47,197 bases of DNA from Streptomyces sp. A012304 (lineage in GTDB: Bacteria; Actinomycetota; Actinomycetes; Streptomycetales; Streptomycetaceae), in NCBI RefSeq assembly GCF_026008495.1, contig NZ_BQUN01000200.1:163417-210613 (forward strand), given 5' to 3'. The first letter of the stretch is position 1. Each line of letters starts with the position of its first letter. The notes under the pieces were generated by a model. It made no database searches and had not been told where the DNA came from. It was given only the letters and a program-made list of their open reading frames with translations. The translations under genes were made by a program, and so were the position numbers. This document shows, in pieces, positions 15,617-24,241 of this stretch.

Positions 15617-17815
15617 CTATCGGGCTCGGGCGAGGTCGAACCGGTCGAGGTTCATCACCTTGTCCCACGCGGCGACGAAGTCCCGCACGAACTTCTCCCC
15701 GGCGTCCGCGGACGCGTAGACCTCCGAGACGGCTCGGAGCTGGGAGTGCGAACCGAAGATCAGGTCGACGGCGGTGGCGGTCCACTTGAGCTCGCCCGTG
15801 GCACGATCGCGGCCTTCGAAGACGTTCTCGTCCGAGGCCGACACCTTCCACTCCGTGCCCATGTCGAGCAGGTTCACGAAGAAGTCGGTGGTCAACGTCT
15901 CCGGCCGGTGGGTGAAGACGCCGTGCCGTGAACCGTCGAAGCCGGCGTTCAGGGCCCGCATGCCGCCGATCAGAACCGTCATCTCGGGAGCGGTCAGCGT
16001 CAACAGGTTGGCGCGGTCCAGCAGGAGCGTCTCCGGCGACAGCTTCTCTCCCGCCCGCAGATAGTTGCGGAACCCGTCCGCCCTCGGTTCGAGCACGGCG
16101 AACGACTCCACGTCCGTCTGCTCCTGCGAGGCGTCCGTCCGCCCCGGCGCGAACGGGACGGTGATGTCGTGCCCGGCGTTCCTCGCGGCCCGCTCGACGG
16201 CCGCGCACCCGCCCAGGACGATCAGGTCGGCGAGTGAGATCCTCTTCCCGTCGGCCTGGGACAGGTTGAAGTCCTGCTGGAGCTGCTCCAGCGTCCGCAC
16301 CACCTCGGCCACCTCGGGGAGGGCGTTGACCTCCCAGTCCTTCTGCGGAGCGAGCCGGATCCGGGCCCCGTTCGCTCCGCCGCGCTTGTCGGTGCCGCGG
16401 AAGCTCGCCGCCGCCGCCCAGGCCGTGGTCACCAGCTGCGGGACGGACAGGCCCGAGGCGAGGATCCTGTCCTTGAGGGCGGCGATGTCCTGGTCCGACA
16501 CCAGCTCGTGGTCGACCTCCGGGACGGGGTCCTGCCACAGCTGCGGCTCGGGGATCCACGGGCCGAGGTACCGCGACAGTGGTCCCATGTCGCGGTGCAA
16601 CAGCTTGAACCACGCCTTGGCGAACGCCACCGCGAGCTGGTCCGGGTTCTCGTGGAAGCTCTTGGCGATCGGCCCGTAGATCGGATCCACCTTCAGCGCG
16701 AGATCCGTCGTCAGCATCATCGGAGCATGCCTCTTCGACGGATCATGGGCGTCGGGCACGGTGCCCTTGGCCGCGGGATCCTTCGGAGTCCACTGCTTCG
16801 CGCCGGCGGGGCTCGTCGTCAGCTCCCAGTCGTACCCGAACAGGTTGTCCAGGTAGCCGTTGTCCCACCTGGTCGGCTCGTTGGTCCACGCGCCCTCCAG
16901 CCCGCTGGTGAGCGCGTCGGGACCCTTGCCGCTGCCGTAGGTGTTCCTCCAGCCGAGCCCCTGCTGCTCGATGGGCGCGGCCTCCGGTTCCGCCCCGATG
17001 TAGCCGGGGTCGACCGCGCCATGACACTTGCCGAAGGTGTGGCCGCCGACGATGAGCGCGACCGTCTCCTCGTCGTTCATCGCCATGCGCCCGAACGTCT
17101 CGCGAATGTCCCGGGCGGCGGCCATCGGATCCGGATTGCCGTTCGGCCCCTCCGGATTGACGTAGATCAGTCCCATCTGCACGGCACCGAAAGGACCGGT
17201 GAGTTCCCTGTCGCCGCTGTAGCGCTCATCTCCGAGCCAGGTGTCCTCAGGACCCCAGAAGATTTCCTCCGGTTCCCAGATGTCCGCTCGCCCGAAGCCG
17301 AATCCGAACGTCTTGAACCCCATCGATTCCATGGCACAGTTACCGGCGAAGACCAGAAGATCGGCCCAGGAGATTTTCCGGCCGTACTTCTGCTTCACCG
17401 GCCAGAGCAGACGGCGTGCCTTGTCGAGACTCGCGTTGTCCGGCCAGCTGTTGAGGGGGGCGAAGCGCTGCGCGCCGGTGCCGCCCCCGCCCCGGCCGTC
17501 CGCGATGCGGTACGTCCCCGCGGCGTGCCAGCTCATCCGGATGAAGAGCGGCCCGTAGTGACCGTAGTCGGCGGGCCACCACTCCTGGGACGCCGTCATC
17601 ACCTCGAAGACGTCCCGCTTCAGCGCGTCGACGTCGAGGGTCGCGAACTCTTTTGCGTAGTCGAAGTCCTCTTCCATCGGATTGGAGCGGGGCGAGTGCT
17701 GGTGGAGAACCTGAAGGTCCAGCTGATTCGGCCACCAGTCCCGGTTCGTCCTGGGACGAGTCGGTGTGGGGGTCGGGGAGGGGATTGCTGGGTTCTCGCT
17801 TTCGCTGCCGGACAT
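15617..17815 (-). CDS. katG: Catalase-peroxidase KatG
   Basis: A 732-residue bifunctional haem catalase-peroxidase, close to the usual 720-740. The distal site reads RMSWHAAGTYR (about residues 90-100), carrying the catalytic Arg, Trp and His. Tyr in GLIYVNPEGPNG supplies the middle of the Met-Tyr-Trp cofactor. The proximal haem ligand is the His of VGGHTFGK (near residue 258). The second, haem-less half follows, ending WDKVMNLDRFDLARAR. It removes hydrogen peroxide in the cytoplasm. I use the ATG at 17815, preceded by AAGGACGGGC, giving the common start MSGSESENP; the frame extends upstream but without a better start. The gene stands alone; no furA lies beside it. Confidence 0.97.
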   Translation of the reverse strand: MSGSESENPAIPSPTPTPTRPRTNRDWWPNQLDLQVLHQHSPRSNPMEEDFDYAKEFATLDVDALKRDVFEVMTASQEWWPADYGHYGPLFIRMSWHAAGTYRIADGRGGGGTGAQRFAPLNSWPDNASLDKARRLLWPVKQKYGRKISWADLLVFAGNCAMESMGFKTFGFGFGRADIWEPEEIFWGPEDTWLGDERYSGDRELTGPFGAVQMGLIYVNPEGPNGNPDPMAAARDIRETFGRMAMNDEETVALIVGGHTFGKCHGAVDPGYIGAEPEAAPIEQQGLGWRNTYGSGKGPDALTSGLEGAWTNEPTRWDNGYLDNLFGYDWELTTSPAGAKQWTPKDPAAKGTVPDAHDPSKRHAPMMLTTDLALKVDPIYGPIAKSFHENPDQLAVAFAKAWFKLLHRDMGPLSRYLGPWIPEPQLWQDPVPEVDHELVSDQDIAALKDRILASGLSVPQLVTTAWAAAASFRGTDKRGGANGARIRLAPQKDWEVNALPEVAEVVRTLEQLQQDFNLSQADGKRISLADLIVLGGCAAVERAARNAGHDITVPFAPGRTDASQEQTDVESFAVLEPRADGFRNYLRAGEKLSPETLLLDRANLLTLTAPEMTVLIGGMRALNAGFDGSRHGVFTHRPETLTTDFFVNLLDMGTEWKVSASDENVFEGRDRATGELKWTATAVDLIFGSHSQLRAVSEVYASADAGEKFVRDFVAAWDKVMNLDRFDLARAR

Positions 17816-17963
17816 GCCCGTCCTTATGGTGTCTCGGTGTTTCCCTGCTGATTGCTCCGTGTCGGTGTTTATATGGTCGCGCACCGCGGACCGCACCGCT
17901 ACGAAACACGCAGAGCACCCTCGCGTGACACCGTGCGAGAAAGGCCGGCTCTTTTTTACGGGA
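17816..17963 (-). promoter_or_regulatory. katG leader and promoter region
   Basis: This 148-bp gap is less GC-rich than its surroundings and separates the GntR gene stop from katG. On the minus strand it carries CATATAAACACC, a plausible -10 region, about 55 bp before the ATG, and a repeated AAACACCGA spaced by 23 bp (17834-17872), which could be a regulator site. A T6 run at 17951-17956 lies next to AAAGGCCGGCTCTTT, but it does not make a convincing terminator. Confidence 0.35.
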
Positions 17964-18665
17964 TCAGTTCTCGGCCGCGTCCAGAGGACCGTCGGCGAGG
18001 CTCGCCGCCAGCCATTGCTCGACGGCGGCGACATGGACCGACGCGGCGGAGACCGCGAGCTGGGCGTCGCGTGCCCTGAGCGCCCGGAGGATCTCCTCGT
18101 GCTCCCGGTGCGCGCGGTCCACGGCCCGATGGGTCCGGCTGCCGCGGACGATGCGGACCCGTTGGGTGCGGGTGGACAGCACGCTCAGCAGCATGGACAG
18201 CACCGGGTTGCCGACGGCTTGGACGATCCGCAGGTGGAAGGCGATGTCGTGGGCGACGAACTCCTCGACGGTGGTGGCGGACCGGCACCGGCCGAGGATG
18301 CCGTCCAGCTCGTGGAGGTCCTCGGCTGTCAGCAGCGCGGTGGCCAGTCCGGTGGCCTGCGGTTCGAGCAGCCGGCGCACCTGGAGCAGTTGCAGGGCGG
18401 TCTGGCCCTGGGAGACATCGGCGGCGAAGGACAGGCTCTCCAGCAGCAGATGGGGCTCCAGGCTGGAGACGTACGTGCCGTCGCCCTGCCGGGTGATCAG
18501 GATGCGCATGGCGGTCAGGGCCCGTACGGCCTCGCGCAGCGAACTGCGCGACAGACCGAGCTGTCCGGCGAGGACCTCCTCCTTGGGCAGGCGGGAGCCG
18601 GGTGCCAGCTCACCGGCGACGATCATCGCCTTGATCTTGTCGATGGCCTCGTCGGTCAGTGCCAC
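17964..18665 (-). CDS. GntR-family regulator, FadR/FCD subfamily
   Basis: A 233-residue regulator with an N-terminal winged helix (residues 5-72: GSRLPKEEVLAGQLGLSRSSLREAVRAL, wing RQGDGTYV) and a helical FCD ligand domain (about 80-225). The FCD metal-binding residues are visible as E-F-V-A-H-D-I-A-F-H and R-E-H-E-E-I-L-R-A-L. FCD proteins usually sense carboxylates or sugar acids and are released from DNA on binding. It is last in the leftward importer operon, 88 bp after the permease gene. The natural targets are the palindromes in the 22556-23389 gap, where it could coordinate import and catabolism; fuconate or a later keto-acid would be a sensible inducer. Confidence 0.92.
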   Translation of the reverse strand: MALTDEAIDKIKAMIVAGELAPGSRLPKEEVLAGQLGLSRSSLREAVRALTAMRILITRQGDGTYVSSLEPHLLLESLSFAADVSQGQTALQLLQVRRLLEPQATGLATALLTAEDLHELDGILGRCRSATTVEEFVAHDIAFHLRIVQAVGNPVLSMLLSVLSTRTQRVRIVRGSRTHRAVDRAHREHEEILRALRARDAQLAVSAASVHVAAVEQWLAASLADGPLDAAEN

Positions 18666-18753
18666 GAGCGTGCCTCTCCGTGCCGGGTGGGTGCGGGGCG
18701 TCGGCTCCGCCGGGCCGCGGTGGGCGCCGGGCGGAGCCGGTCGTCGGCCGCCG

Positions 18754-19797
18754 CTACTCCTGCTTCTCGCCGGAGGCGAAGCGGGAGATGATCAGCGCGA
18801 CGATGATGATGGCGCCGTTGAGGAACTGGTTCCACAGCGGCGGCACACCCGCCAGGGTCATGACGTTGACGACGAGCTGGAGGGTGAGTACGCCCGTGAG
18901 GGCGCCGAACACCGAACCCTTGCCGCCGTTGAGGCTCACCCCGCCGATCACCGTCGCGGCGAAGACCTGGAAGATCCAGCCGCTGCCCTGGGTCGCGGAG
19001 ATGGACCCGTAGTGGCCGCTGTAGAGGATGCCGGCGAACGCGGCGAGCAGGCTGCCGATGATGAGGACGATCCACACGATCCGGTCGACCCGGATGCCGG
19101 CGGTGCGGGCCGCCTCCGCGTTGCCTCCGATCGCGTACAGCGCGCGGCCGTGCCGCAGCCAGGCGAGCGCGCAGCCGCCGAGCGCGAAGAGCACCGCGCA
19201 CACCCAGATGGCGGCGGGCACGCCCAGCCAGGACGCCTTGCCCAGGTAGGTGAACGACGACGGCAGCTCGACGATGGACTGGCCCTCGGACAGCGCGACC
19301 TGAAGGCCGCGGAGCATGGTCAGGGCGCCGAGCGTGACGATGAAGCCGTTCAGACGCAGCTTGAGGATCAGGAAGCCGTTGACGGCGCCGATCAGCGCGC
19401 CGACCAGCAGGCACAGCGGGACGGCCGTCCATTCGGGCAGGAGCCCGAGCCCGTTGAACCGGCCGCCGCCGGCGGGCAGGACCAGCCAGACGGCGATGAC
19501 GGGAGCCACGCCGATGGTGGATTCCAGGGACAGGTCCATCCGCCCGCAGATCAGGATGAACGTCGTCGCGAGGACGAGCAGGCTCAGCTCGGTGGACTGC
19601 TGCAGGACACCGATGAGGTTGTCGGCGGTGAGGAAGGCCGGCGAGACGATGAACCCGATCAGCATCAGGACGAGGATGGCGGGGACCAGGGACAGTTCAC
19701 GGAAGCGGCCGAGGTCGATCCGGCGGGGGGTGCTGTCCGCGGCGGCCGGCTCCGCCGCGCTCGCTGCGGGCTCGGTGAGATCTGTGGTGGCGGACAT
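18754..19797 (-). CDS. Sugar ABC importer permease (RbsC type)
   Basis: A 347-residue BPD_transp_2 permease with about nine or ten hydrophobic helices, beginning SLVPAILVLMLIGFIVSPAFL. Landmarks are GRMDLSLESTIG (family form G-x-I-D-L-S-V-G), LVGALIGAVNGFLILKLRLNGFIVTLGAL, and the AIGGNAEAARTAGI coupling loop followed by the G-x-L-Y-S segment. It forms the channel of the Rbs/Ara/Fuc-type importer with the ATPase encoded 2 bp upstream and the lipoprotein before that. I start at the ATG at 19797, which directly follows the ATPase stop and omits 54 arginine-rich shadow residues. Confidence 0.93.
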   Translation of the reverse strand: MSATTDLTEPAASAAEPAAADSTPRRIDLGRFRELSLVPAILVLMLIGFIVSPAFLTADNLIGVLQQSTELSLLVLATTFILICGRMDLSLESTIGVAPVIAVWLVLPAGGGRFNGLGLLPEWTAVPLCLLVGALIGAVNGFLILKLRLNGFIVTLGALTMLRGLQVALSEGQSIVELPSSFTYLGKASWLGVPAAIWVCAVLFALGGCALAWLRHGRALYAIGGNAEAARTAGIRVDRIVWIVLIIGSLLAAFAGILYSGHYGSISATQGSGWIFQVFAATVIGGVSLNGGKGSVFGALTGVLTLQLVVNVMTLAGVPPLWNQFLNGAIIIVALIISRFASGEKQE

Positions 19798-19799
19798 GA

Positions 19800-21395
19800 C
19801 TACCTTCCGTGCTCGTCGGTGCCGGATGCGGGGGAGTGCGGGGACGCGGTGCCGGAGTCGGCGATGCCTTCGATCGCGGCGACGACGTCCTCGTCCCTCC
19901 AGCCGCGCTGGAACTGGGCGACCACCCGGCCGTGGAACATGACGACGACCCGGTCGCACACCCTGAGGTCGTCGAGTTCGTCGGAGACGATCAGTGCGGC
20001 CTTGCCGCCGTCGGCGACCTGCCGGATCCTGCCGAGCAGGAACTCCTTGGACTTGACGTCGACGCCGTTGGTGGGCCGGATCGCGACCAGCACATGCGGG
20101 TCGGTGGCCAGGGCGCGGGCGACGACGACCTTCTGCTGGTTGCCGCCGGAGAGGGCGGAGACCGGGGTGGCGGCGCTCGGGGTCTTGATGTCGAGATCCC
20201 GGATCATGCGCCGGGCGAAGAGCCTGGTCCGGGAGGGCAGCACCATGCCGAACGGTCCGAGCTGGTCGGTGACGGTCAGGGTGGCGTTCTCCGCCACGCT
20301 CCGGTTGTTGACCAGGCCCTGGAGGTGTCGGTCCTCGGGGACCAGACCGACCCCTGAGGCCAGGGCGGACGGCACGCTTCCAGTGCGTACGGCCCGGCCG
20401 CCGACCGAGATGCCGCCGGCGCCGGCGCGGTGCAGCCCGGCGACGGCCTCGCCCACCTGCACATTGCCGCTGGCCGCGGCACCGGCGAGCCCGACCACCT
20501 CGCCCGAGCGGACCGAGAGGGACAGGTCCTCGCAGGCGCCGGGGAGTGTCAGACCGTCGATCGACAGCAGCTCGGCGGAGTCGGCCCGGGTGGTGGGGGC
20601 GGGGGCCTCGGCCACGGCCGCGAGGGAGGCGGACTCGCCGGTCATGGCCTCCACCAGCGCCTGGTGACCGAGCTCGGCCACGGGCGCGGTGAGGATGTGC
20701 GCCGCGTCGCGGTAGACCGTGACCGTGGCGCAGAGGTCGTACACCTCTTGCAGGTGGTGCGAGATGAACAGGAAGGCGACGCCCTGGTCCTGGAGGTCGC
20801 GGAGTTTGCCGAAGAGGCGGCCGATGCCGCGCGCGTCGAGCTTGGCGGTCGGCTCGTCGAGGATGATGAAGCGGGCTCCGAAGGACAGGGCCCGGGCGAT
20901 CTCGACGAACTGGCGCTGCTCGACGGTGAGGTCCTTGGCCCGTGCGGCGGGGTCGACGGCGACTCCGTACTCGCCGAGCAGTTCCTCGGCGCGCAGCCGC
21001 AGCTGCTTCCAGCGGATGGGCTGTACCGCGCCGGGGCTCTGCCGGTTCAGGAAGAGGTTCTCGGCGACGGTCAGCTCACCGATGATCGTGGAGCGCTGGT
21101 AGACGCAGGCGACACGGGAGCGCCAGGCGTCGATGTCCCCGACGGCCGGTGCGGGCTCGCCCGAGAAGCGCAGGGAACCGGTGTCGGGCTGCTGGAGACC
21201 GGTGAGGATGGACACCAGCGTCGACTTGCCGGCGCCGTTGCGGCCGACCAGGGCGTGCGACTCGCCCGCGGCGATGCTGATCCGTGCGTCGCGCAGGGCG
21301 ACGGTCGCGCCGAACCGTTTGCTGATGCCGGTCGCCTCGGCCACCGGGGCCGGATGCCCGGGGCCGGTCGGCGGGGCGGTCGCGGTGTCCGCCAT
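19800..21395 (-). CDS. Sugar ABC importer ATPase (RbsA type, two domains)
   Basis: A 531-residue double ATPase. The N-terminal domain is canonical: Walker A GRNGAGKST, a signature LTVEQRQFVEIARAL, Walker B RFIILDEPTAKLD and switch HHLQE. The C-terminal domain has LSGGNQQKVVVARAL, but its P-loop is degenerate (GLAGAAASGNVQ lacks the G-K-S/T lysine) and Walker B reads LVAIRPTNGVDV. This asymmetry is normal in RbsA/MglA proteins. It drives the permease encoded 2 bp downstream. Given the divergent catabolic operon, L-fucose or a related 6-deoxyhexose is the likely cargo. The ATG at 21395 gives the usual 500-530 residue length. Confidence 0.94.
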   Translation of the reverse strand: MADTATAPPTGPGHPAPVAEATGISKRFGATVALRDARISIAAGESHALVGRNGAGKSTLVSILTGLQQPDTGSLRFSGEPAPAVGDIDAWRSRVACVYQRSTIIGELTVAENLFLNRQSPGAVQPIRWKQLRLRAEELLGEYGVAVDPAARAKDLTVEQRQFVEIARALSFGARFIILDEPTAKLDARGIGRLFGKLRDLQDQGVAFLFISHHLQEVYDLCATVTVYRDAAHILTAPVAELGHQALVEAMTGESASLAAVAEAPAPTTRADSAELLSIDGLTLPGACEDLSLSVRSGEVVGLAGAAASGNVQVGEAVAGLHRAGAGGISVGGRAVRTGSVPSALASGVGLVPEDRHLQGLVNNRSVAENATLTVTDQLGPFGMVLPSRTRLFARRMIRDLDIKTPSAATPVSALSGGNQQKVVVARALATDPHVLVAIRPTNGVDVKSKEFLLGRIRQVADGGKAALIVSDELDDLRVCDRVVVMFHGRVVAQFQRGWRDEDVVAAIEGIADSGTASPHSPASGTDEHGR

Positions 21396-21505
21396 GGTGG
21401 ATTCCGTCCTTCGTGTGGGGATGCGGGGGCCGGGGAACGCGGGTGTGGCGCGGCGCGGAGAGAGGGGGCCGCCCGTCTCTCCCCGCCGCGGTGAGCTGCC
21501 GGCGG

Positions 21506-22555
21506 TCAGCCGACGTTGTTGCCCCACAGCGCCTTGTCGTCCACGTTCTCCTTGGTCACCAGCGGGGCGGGCAGCTGGTCCTCCAGGCCGTTCGGGATCT
21601 TGACGATGGTGGAGCCGTGGTCGGTCGGACCCGGCTTGAAGGTCTTGCCCTCCACCGCGGCCTGGGCGTAGGAGAGGGCGTACTTGGCGTAGAGGTCGGC
21701 GGGCTGCGAGACGGTGGCGTCGATGTGGCCCTTGCGGATCGCGTCGAACTCCTGCGGGATGCCGTCGTTGGAGATGATCGAGATGTGGCCCTTCTGGCCG
21801 GCCGGCTTGAGCAGGCCCTTCTGCTCCAGCAGCGCCAGGGTGGGCTGGAGGAAGACACCGCCGGCCTGCATGTAGATGCCGTTCAGGTCGGGGTGCTGGG
21901 CGAGCAGCGACTGGAGCTTGGCGGAGGCCACGTCGCCCTTCCAGTCGGTCGGCAGCTCGAAGACCTTGATCTTCGGGAACTTGGTCTTCATGCACTGCGC
22001 GAACGCCTCGGAGCGGTCGCGCCCGTTGATGGAGTCCAGGGCGCCCTGGAGCTCGGCGACCTTGCCCACGCCGTTCAGCTGCTTGCCGAGGAACTCGCAG
22101 GCCTTGGTGCCGTACGCCCGGTTGTCGGCGCGGACGACCATGTAGACGTCACCCTTGTCGGGGCGGGTGTCGACGCTGACCACCGGGATCTTCGCCGCCG
22201 ACAGGGTTTCCAGCGTCGAGGCGATGGCGCCGGTGTCCTGCGGTGCCATGACGATGGCCTTGGCCCCGGTGTTCTGGAACACCTGGACGTTGGCGACCAG
22301 CTTGGTGATGTCGTTCTGCGAGTTGCTCAGCGGCAGGGTGTCGACGCCGTCGGTCTTGATGTCCTGCTTCAGGTACTGCGCGTAGGAGTTCCAGAAGTCG
22401 GAGTCGGAACGCGGCAGGTCGATGCCGATGGCGGCCTTGCCGCCGCCCGACGCGGCCGAGGCCGAGCTGTCGCGGTTGCACGCGGTGGCGAGGGACAGCA
22501 CCGCGAGGACAGCGGTGGCTGCCGCGGCGGTGGAGCGGGTGCGAGCGAGCTTCAT
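21506..22555 (-). CDS. Sugar-binding lipoprotein of ABC importer (RbsB type)
   Basis: A 349-residue periplasmic-binding-protein-like lipoprotein. Residues 1-26 are a lipoprotein signal: KLARTRS, a hydrophobic AAAATAVLAVLSLATA core and Cys26, so the protein is tethered outside the membrane. The mature part is a Peripla_BP_4 fold: AIGIDLPRSDSDFW, a QNTGAKAIVMAPQDT second strand, PVVSVDT, and GIYMQAGG with IISNDGIPQEFDAIRKG towards the end. It captures the sugar and hands it to the permease. It is the first gene of the leftward importer operon; 110 bp separate it from the ATPase gene. The start follows AAGGAGAGAACAACGGCC. Confidence 0.94.
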   Translation of the reverse strand: MKLARTRSTAAAATAVLAVLSLATACNRDSSASAASGGGKAAIGIDLPRSDSDFWNSYAQYLKQDIKTDGVDTLPLSNSQNDITKLVANVQVFQNTGAKAIVMAPQDTGAIASTLETLSAAKIPVVSVDTRPDKGDVYMVVRADNRAYGTKACEFLGKQLNGVGKVAELQGALDSINGRDRSEAFAQCMKTKFPKIKVFELPTDWKGDVASAKLQSLLAQHPDLNGIYMQAGGVFLQPTLALLEQKGLLKPAGQKGHISIISNDGIPQEFDAIRKGHIDATVSQPADLYAKYALSYAQAAVEGKTFKPGPTDHGSTIVKIPNGLEDQLPAPLVTKENVDDKALWGNNVG

Positions 22556-23228
22556 GGCCGTTGTTCTCTCCTTAGCCAGGGGCGGGAGCCGCAGGGCGAT
22601 AGTGGGAGGTGGCGTGTCCGCCTGCCGGGGGAGGGGCGGGCACGCCGGCCGGGCGGGTGACGGTCCGGCACCGGGCGTGCGGACCTGGCCCGACGGGATC
22701 GGAAAGTGAGGGTCAGCCGGCCGAGGGGACGGAGGCGAGCGACCGCGTCGCGCAGATGCGAGCGGACGCCGGATATTTCCGAACTATTCCTCCGATGTAT
22801 CTCGGACGTCGAGGACGTTACGTCGGCGTCACCGAGGTTGACAAGACTCCGCTCCCACGGAATTCCGAAACGCCGGGTCGCGGGCGGCCGAAGAGTCGCC
22901 GGCGCGGCCTCCATTCCCTCCCGCAATAGCCGCCGGCCTGCGCTTTTCGCGGTTCCATGGGCAAGTGGAGAGCGCTCGTCCGCAGTTCACGATTCGGCAA
23001 CGGCGCACGCGCGTCCCTGTCCGGGCCCCGCGCAGGGGGTTCCGCTCGCGGCGCTCCCGCCCGGCGGCACCGGTGCGCGGTTCCACGCCTCACCGCGCTC
23101 TCCATGGGGCACGACGTCGCGACCTCTCACTCGATTCATCGGAGGGTGAGCCGTGCGCCACGCCCCTGCACCTGCGGACATCGATCGTGTGATCGGCGCC
23201 CCGGTGGCGATACCCCTCGCCTCCGGGC

Positions 23229-23247
23229 GGATACATCCGACGTATCC
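23229..23247. promoter_or_regulatory. GntR-type operator palindrome
   Basis: GGATACATCCGACGTATCC is a 19-bp palindrome with 8 of 9 base pairs matching around a central C. It lies 143 bp upstream of the catabolic operon start. A second copy of its core ATACATCCGA follows at 23290-23299, and a complement (TCCGATGTAT) lies near the importer promoter. Size and symmetry suit a FadR/FCD-type GntR dimer, which is encoded in the importer operon. Confidence 0.6.
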
Positions 23248-23287
23248 ATTGCAAGTCGCGTCGCCTGCGTCTACAGTCGCGATGCCG

Positions 23288-23306
23288 CCATACATCCGAT
23301 GACTCC
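23288..23306. promoter_or_regulatory. Second operator half-match
   Basis: CCATACATCCGATGACTCC shares ten consecutive bases with the palindrome at 23229, and the inner pairs ACATCCGATG are near-symmetric. Only five of nine pairs match over 19 bp, so it would be a weaker site for the same regulator. Confidence 0.45.
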
Positions 23307-23389
23307 ATCGACGGCTGAGGGTGCAGGCCATCGAGGCCCCCTTGCGGCCATCCCCACACGACGAATCACCATGGCAAGGGAGTTGCCCA

Positions 23390-24241
23390 GTGAAACTGCT
23401 ACGCGTCGGCGCCCCCGGCACGGAGCGGCCCGCTGTCCGCACCGACGACGGCCGGCTGCTGGACCTGTCCTCCGTCACCTCCGACATCGACGGCGCCTTC
23501 CTCGCCTCGGACGGTGTCGACCGGGCCCGCGCGGCGGTCGCGGAGGGCGCGCTGCCCGCACTGGACACGGAAGGCCTGCGGATCGGCGCACCCGTCGCCC
23601 GCCCCGGCAAGATCGTCTGCGTCGGCCTGAACTACCGGGACCACGCCGCCGAGACCGGCGCGCCGATCCCCCCGCGTCCCGTGGTGTTCATGAAGGACCC
23701 CGGCACGGTCGTGGGCCCGTACGACGAGGTTCTGATCCCCCGTGGCTCGGTGAAGACCGACTGGGAGGTCGAACTGGCGGTCGTCATCGGCCGCCGGGCG
23801 CGCTACCTCGACGGACCGGCCGCCGCCCGGGACGTGATCGCGGGGTACGCGATCAGCCACGACGTCTCGGAGCGCGAGTTCCAGCTGGAATACTCGCCGC
23901 AGTGGGACCTGGGCAAGTCCTGCGAGACCTTCAATCCCCTCGGTCCCTGGCTGGTCACCGCCGACGAGGCCGGCGACCCCCAGAACCTCGGACTGCACCT
24001 GAGCGTCAACGGCGTCAAGCGGCAGGACGGTCACACCAGCGACATGATCTTCCCGGTGGACCACATCGTGTCGTACCTGAGCCAGTACATGGTCCTGGAG
24101 CCGGGCGACGTGATCAACACCGGTACACCCGCGGGCGTGGCCCTGGGCCTTCCCGGCACGCCGTTCCTGCGTTCCGGTGACACCGTCGAGCTGTCCGTGG
24201 ACGGGCTCGGCAGCCAGCGCCAGACCTTCGGCCAAGCGTGA
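23390..24241 (+). CDS. Fumarylacetoacetate hydrolase-family protein, probable 2,4-diketo-3-deoxy-L-fuconate hydrolase
   Basis: A 283-residue FAH-fold enzyme. After an N-terminal lid domain, the catalytic core begins KIVCVGLNYRDHAAE, then RPVVFMKDPGTVVGP, and the metal-binding E-V-E-L-A-V-V-I-G. It continues with GYAISHDVSEREFQ and VINTGTPAGVALG. The family cleaves C-C bonds of 2,4-diketo acids or decarboxylates oxaloacetate with Mg2+. In the non-phosphorylated L-fucose pathway the last enzyme hydrolyses 2,4-diketo-3-deoxy-L-fuconate to pyruvate and L-lactate, and this is the only candidate in the operon. The GTG at 23390 follows AAGGGAG. It is the first gene of the six-gene catabolic operon. 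Confidence 0.88.
   Translation: MKLLRVGAPGTERPAVRTDDGRLLDLSSVTSDIDGAFLASDGVDRARAAVAEGALPALDTEGLRIGAPVARPGKIVCVGLNYRDHAAETGAPIPPRPVVFMKDPGTVVGPYDEVLIPRGSVKTDWEVELAVVIGRRARYLDGPAAARDVIAGYAISHDVSEREFQLEYSPQWDLGKSCETFNPLGPWLVTADEAGDPQNLGLHLSVNGVKRQDGHTSDMIFPVDHIVSYLSQYMVLEPGDVINTGTPAGVALGLPGTPFLRSGDTVELSVDGLGSQRQTFGQA

Larger units (their letters stand above)
22556..23389. promoter_or_regulatory. 834-bp control region between importer and catabolic operons
   Basis: No convincing protein gene lies here; the open frames are antisense or low quality, apart from a weak 49-codon candidate at 23153. The region holds the two divergent promoters. Operator-like sequences near each end share the core ATACATC-S-GA: TCCGATGTAT at 22791-22800 (complement ATACATCGGA), the palindrome at 23229-23247, and a half-matching copy at 23288-23306. 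The AT-rich patch 22771-22800 (GGATATTTCCGAACTATTCC then the half site) is likely part of the importer promoter. Confidence 0.55.

Noticed and set aside
22818..23105. Minus-strand frames in the 834-bp control region
   Set aside because: They lack ribosome sites and family features and would cover the divergent promoters.
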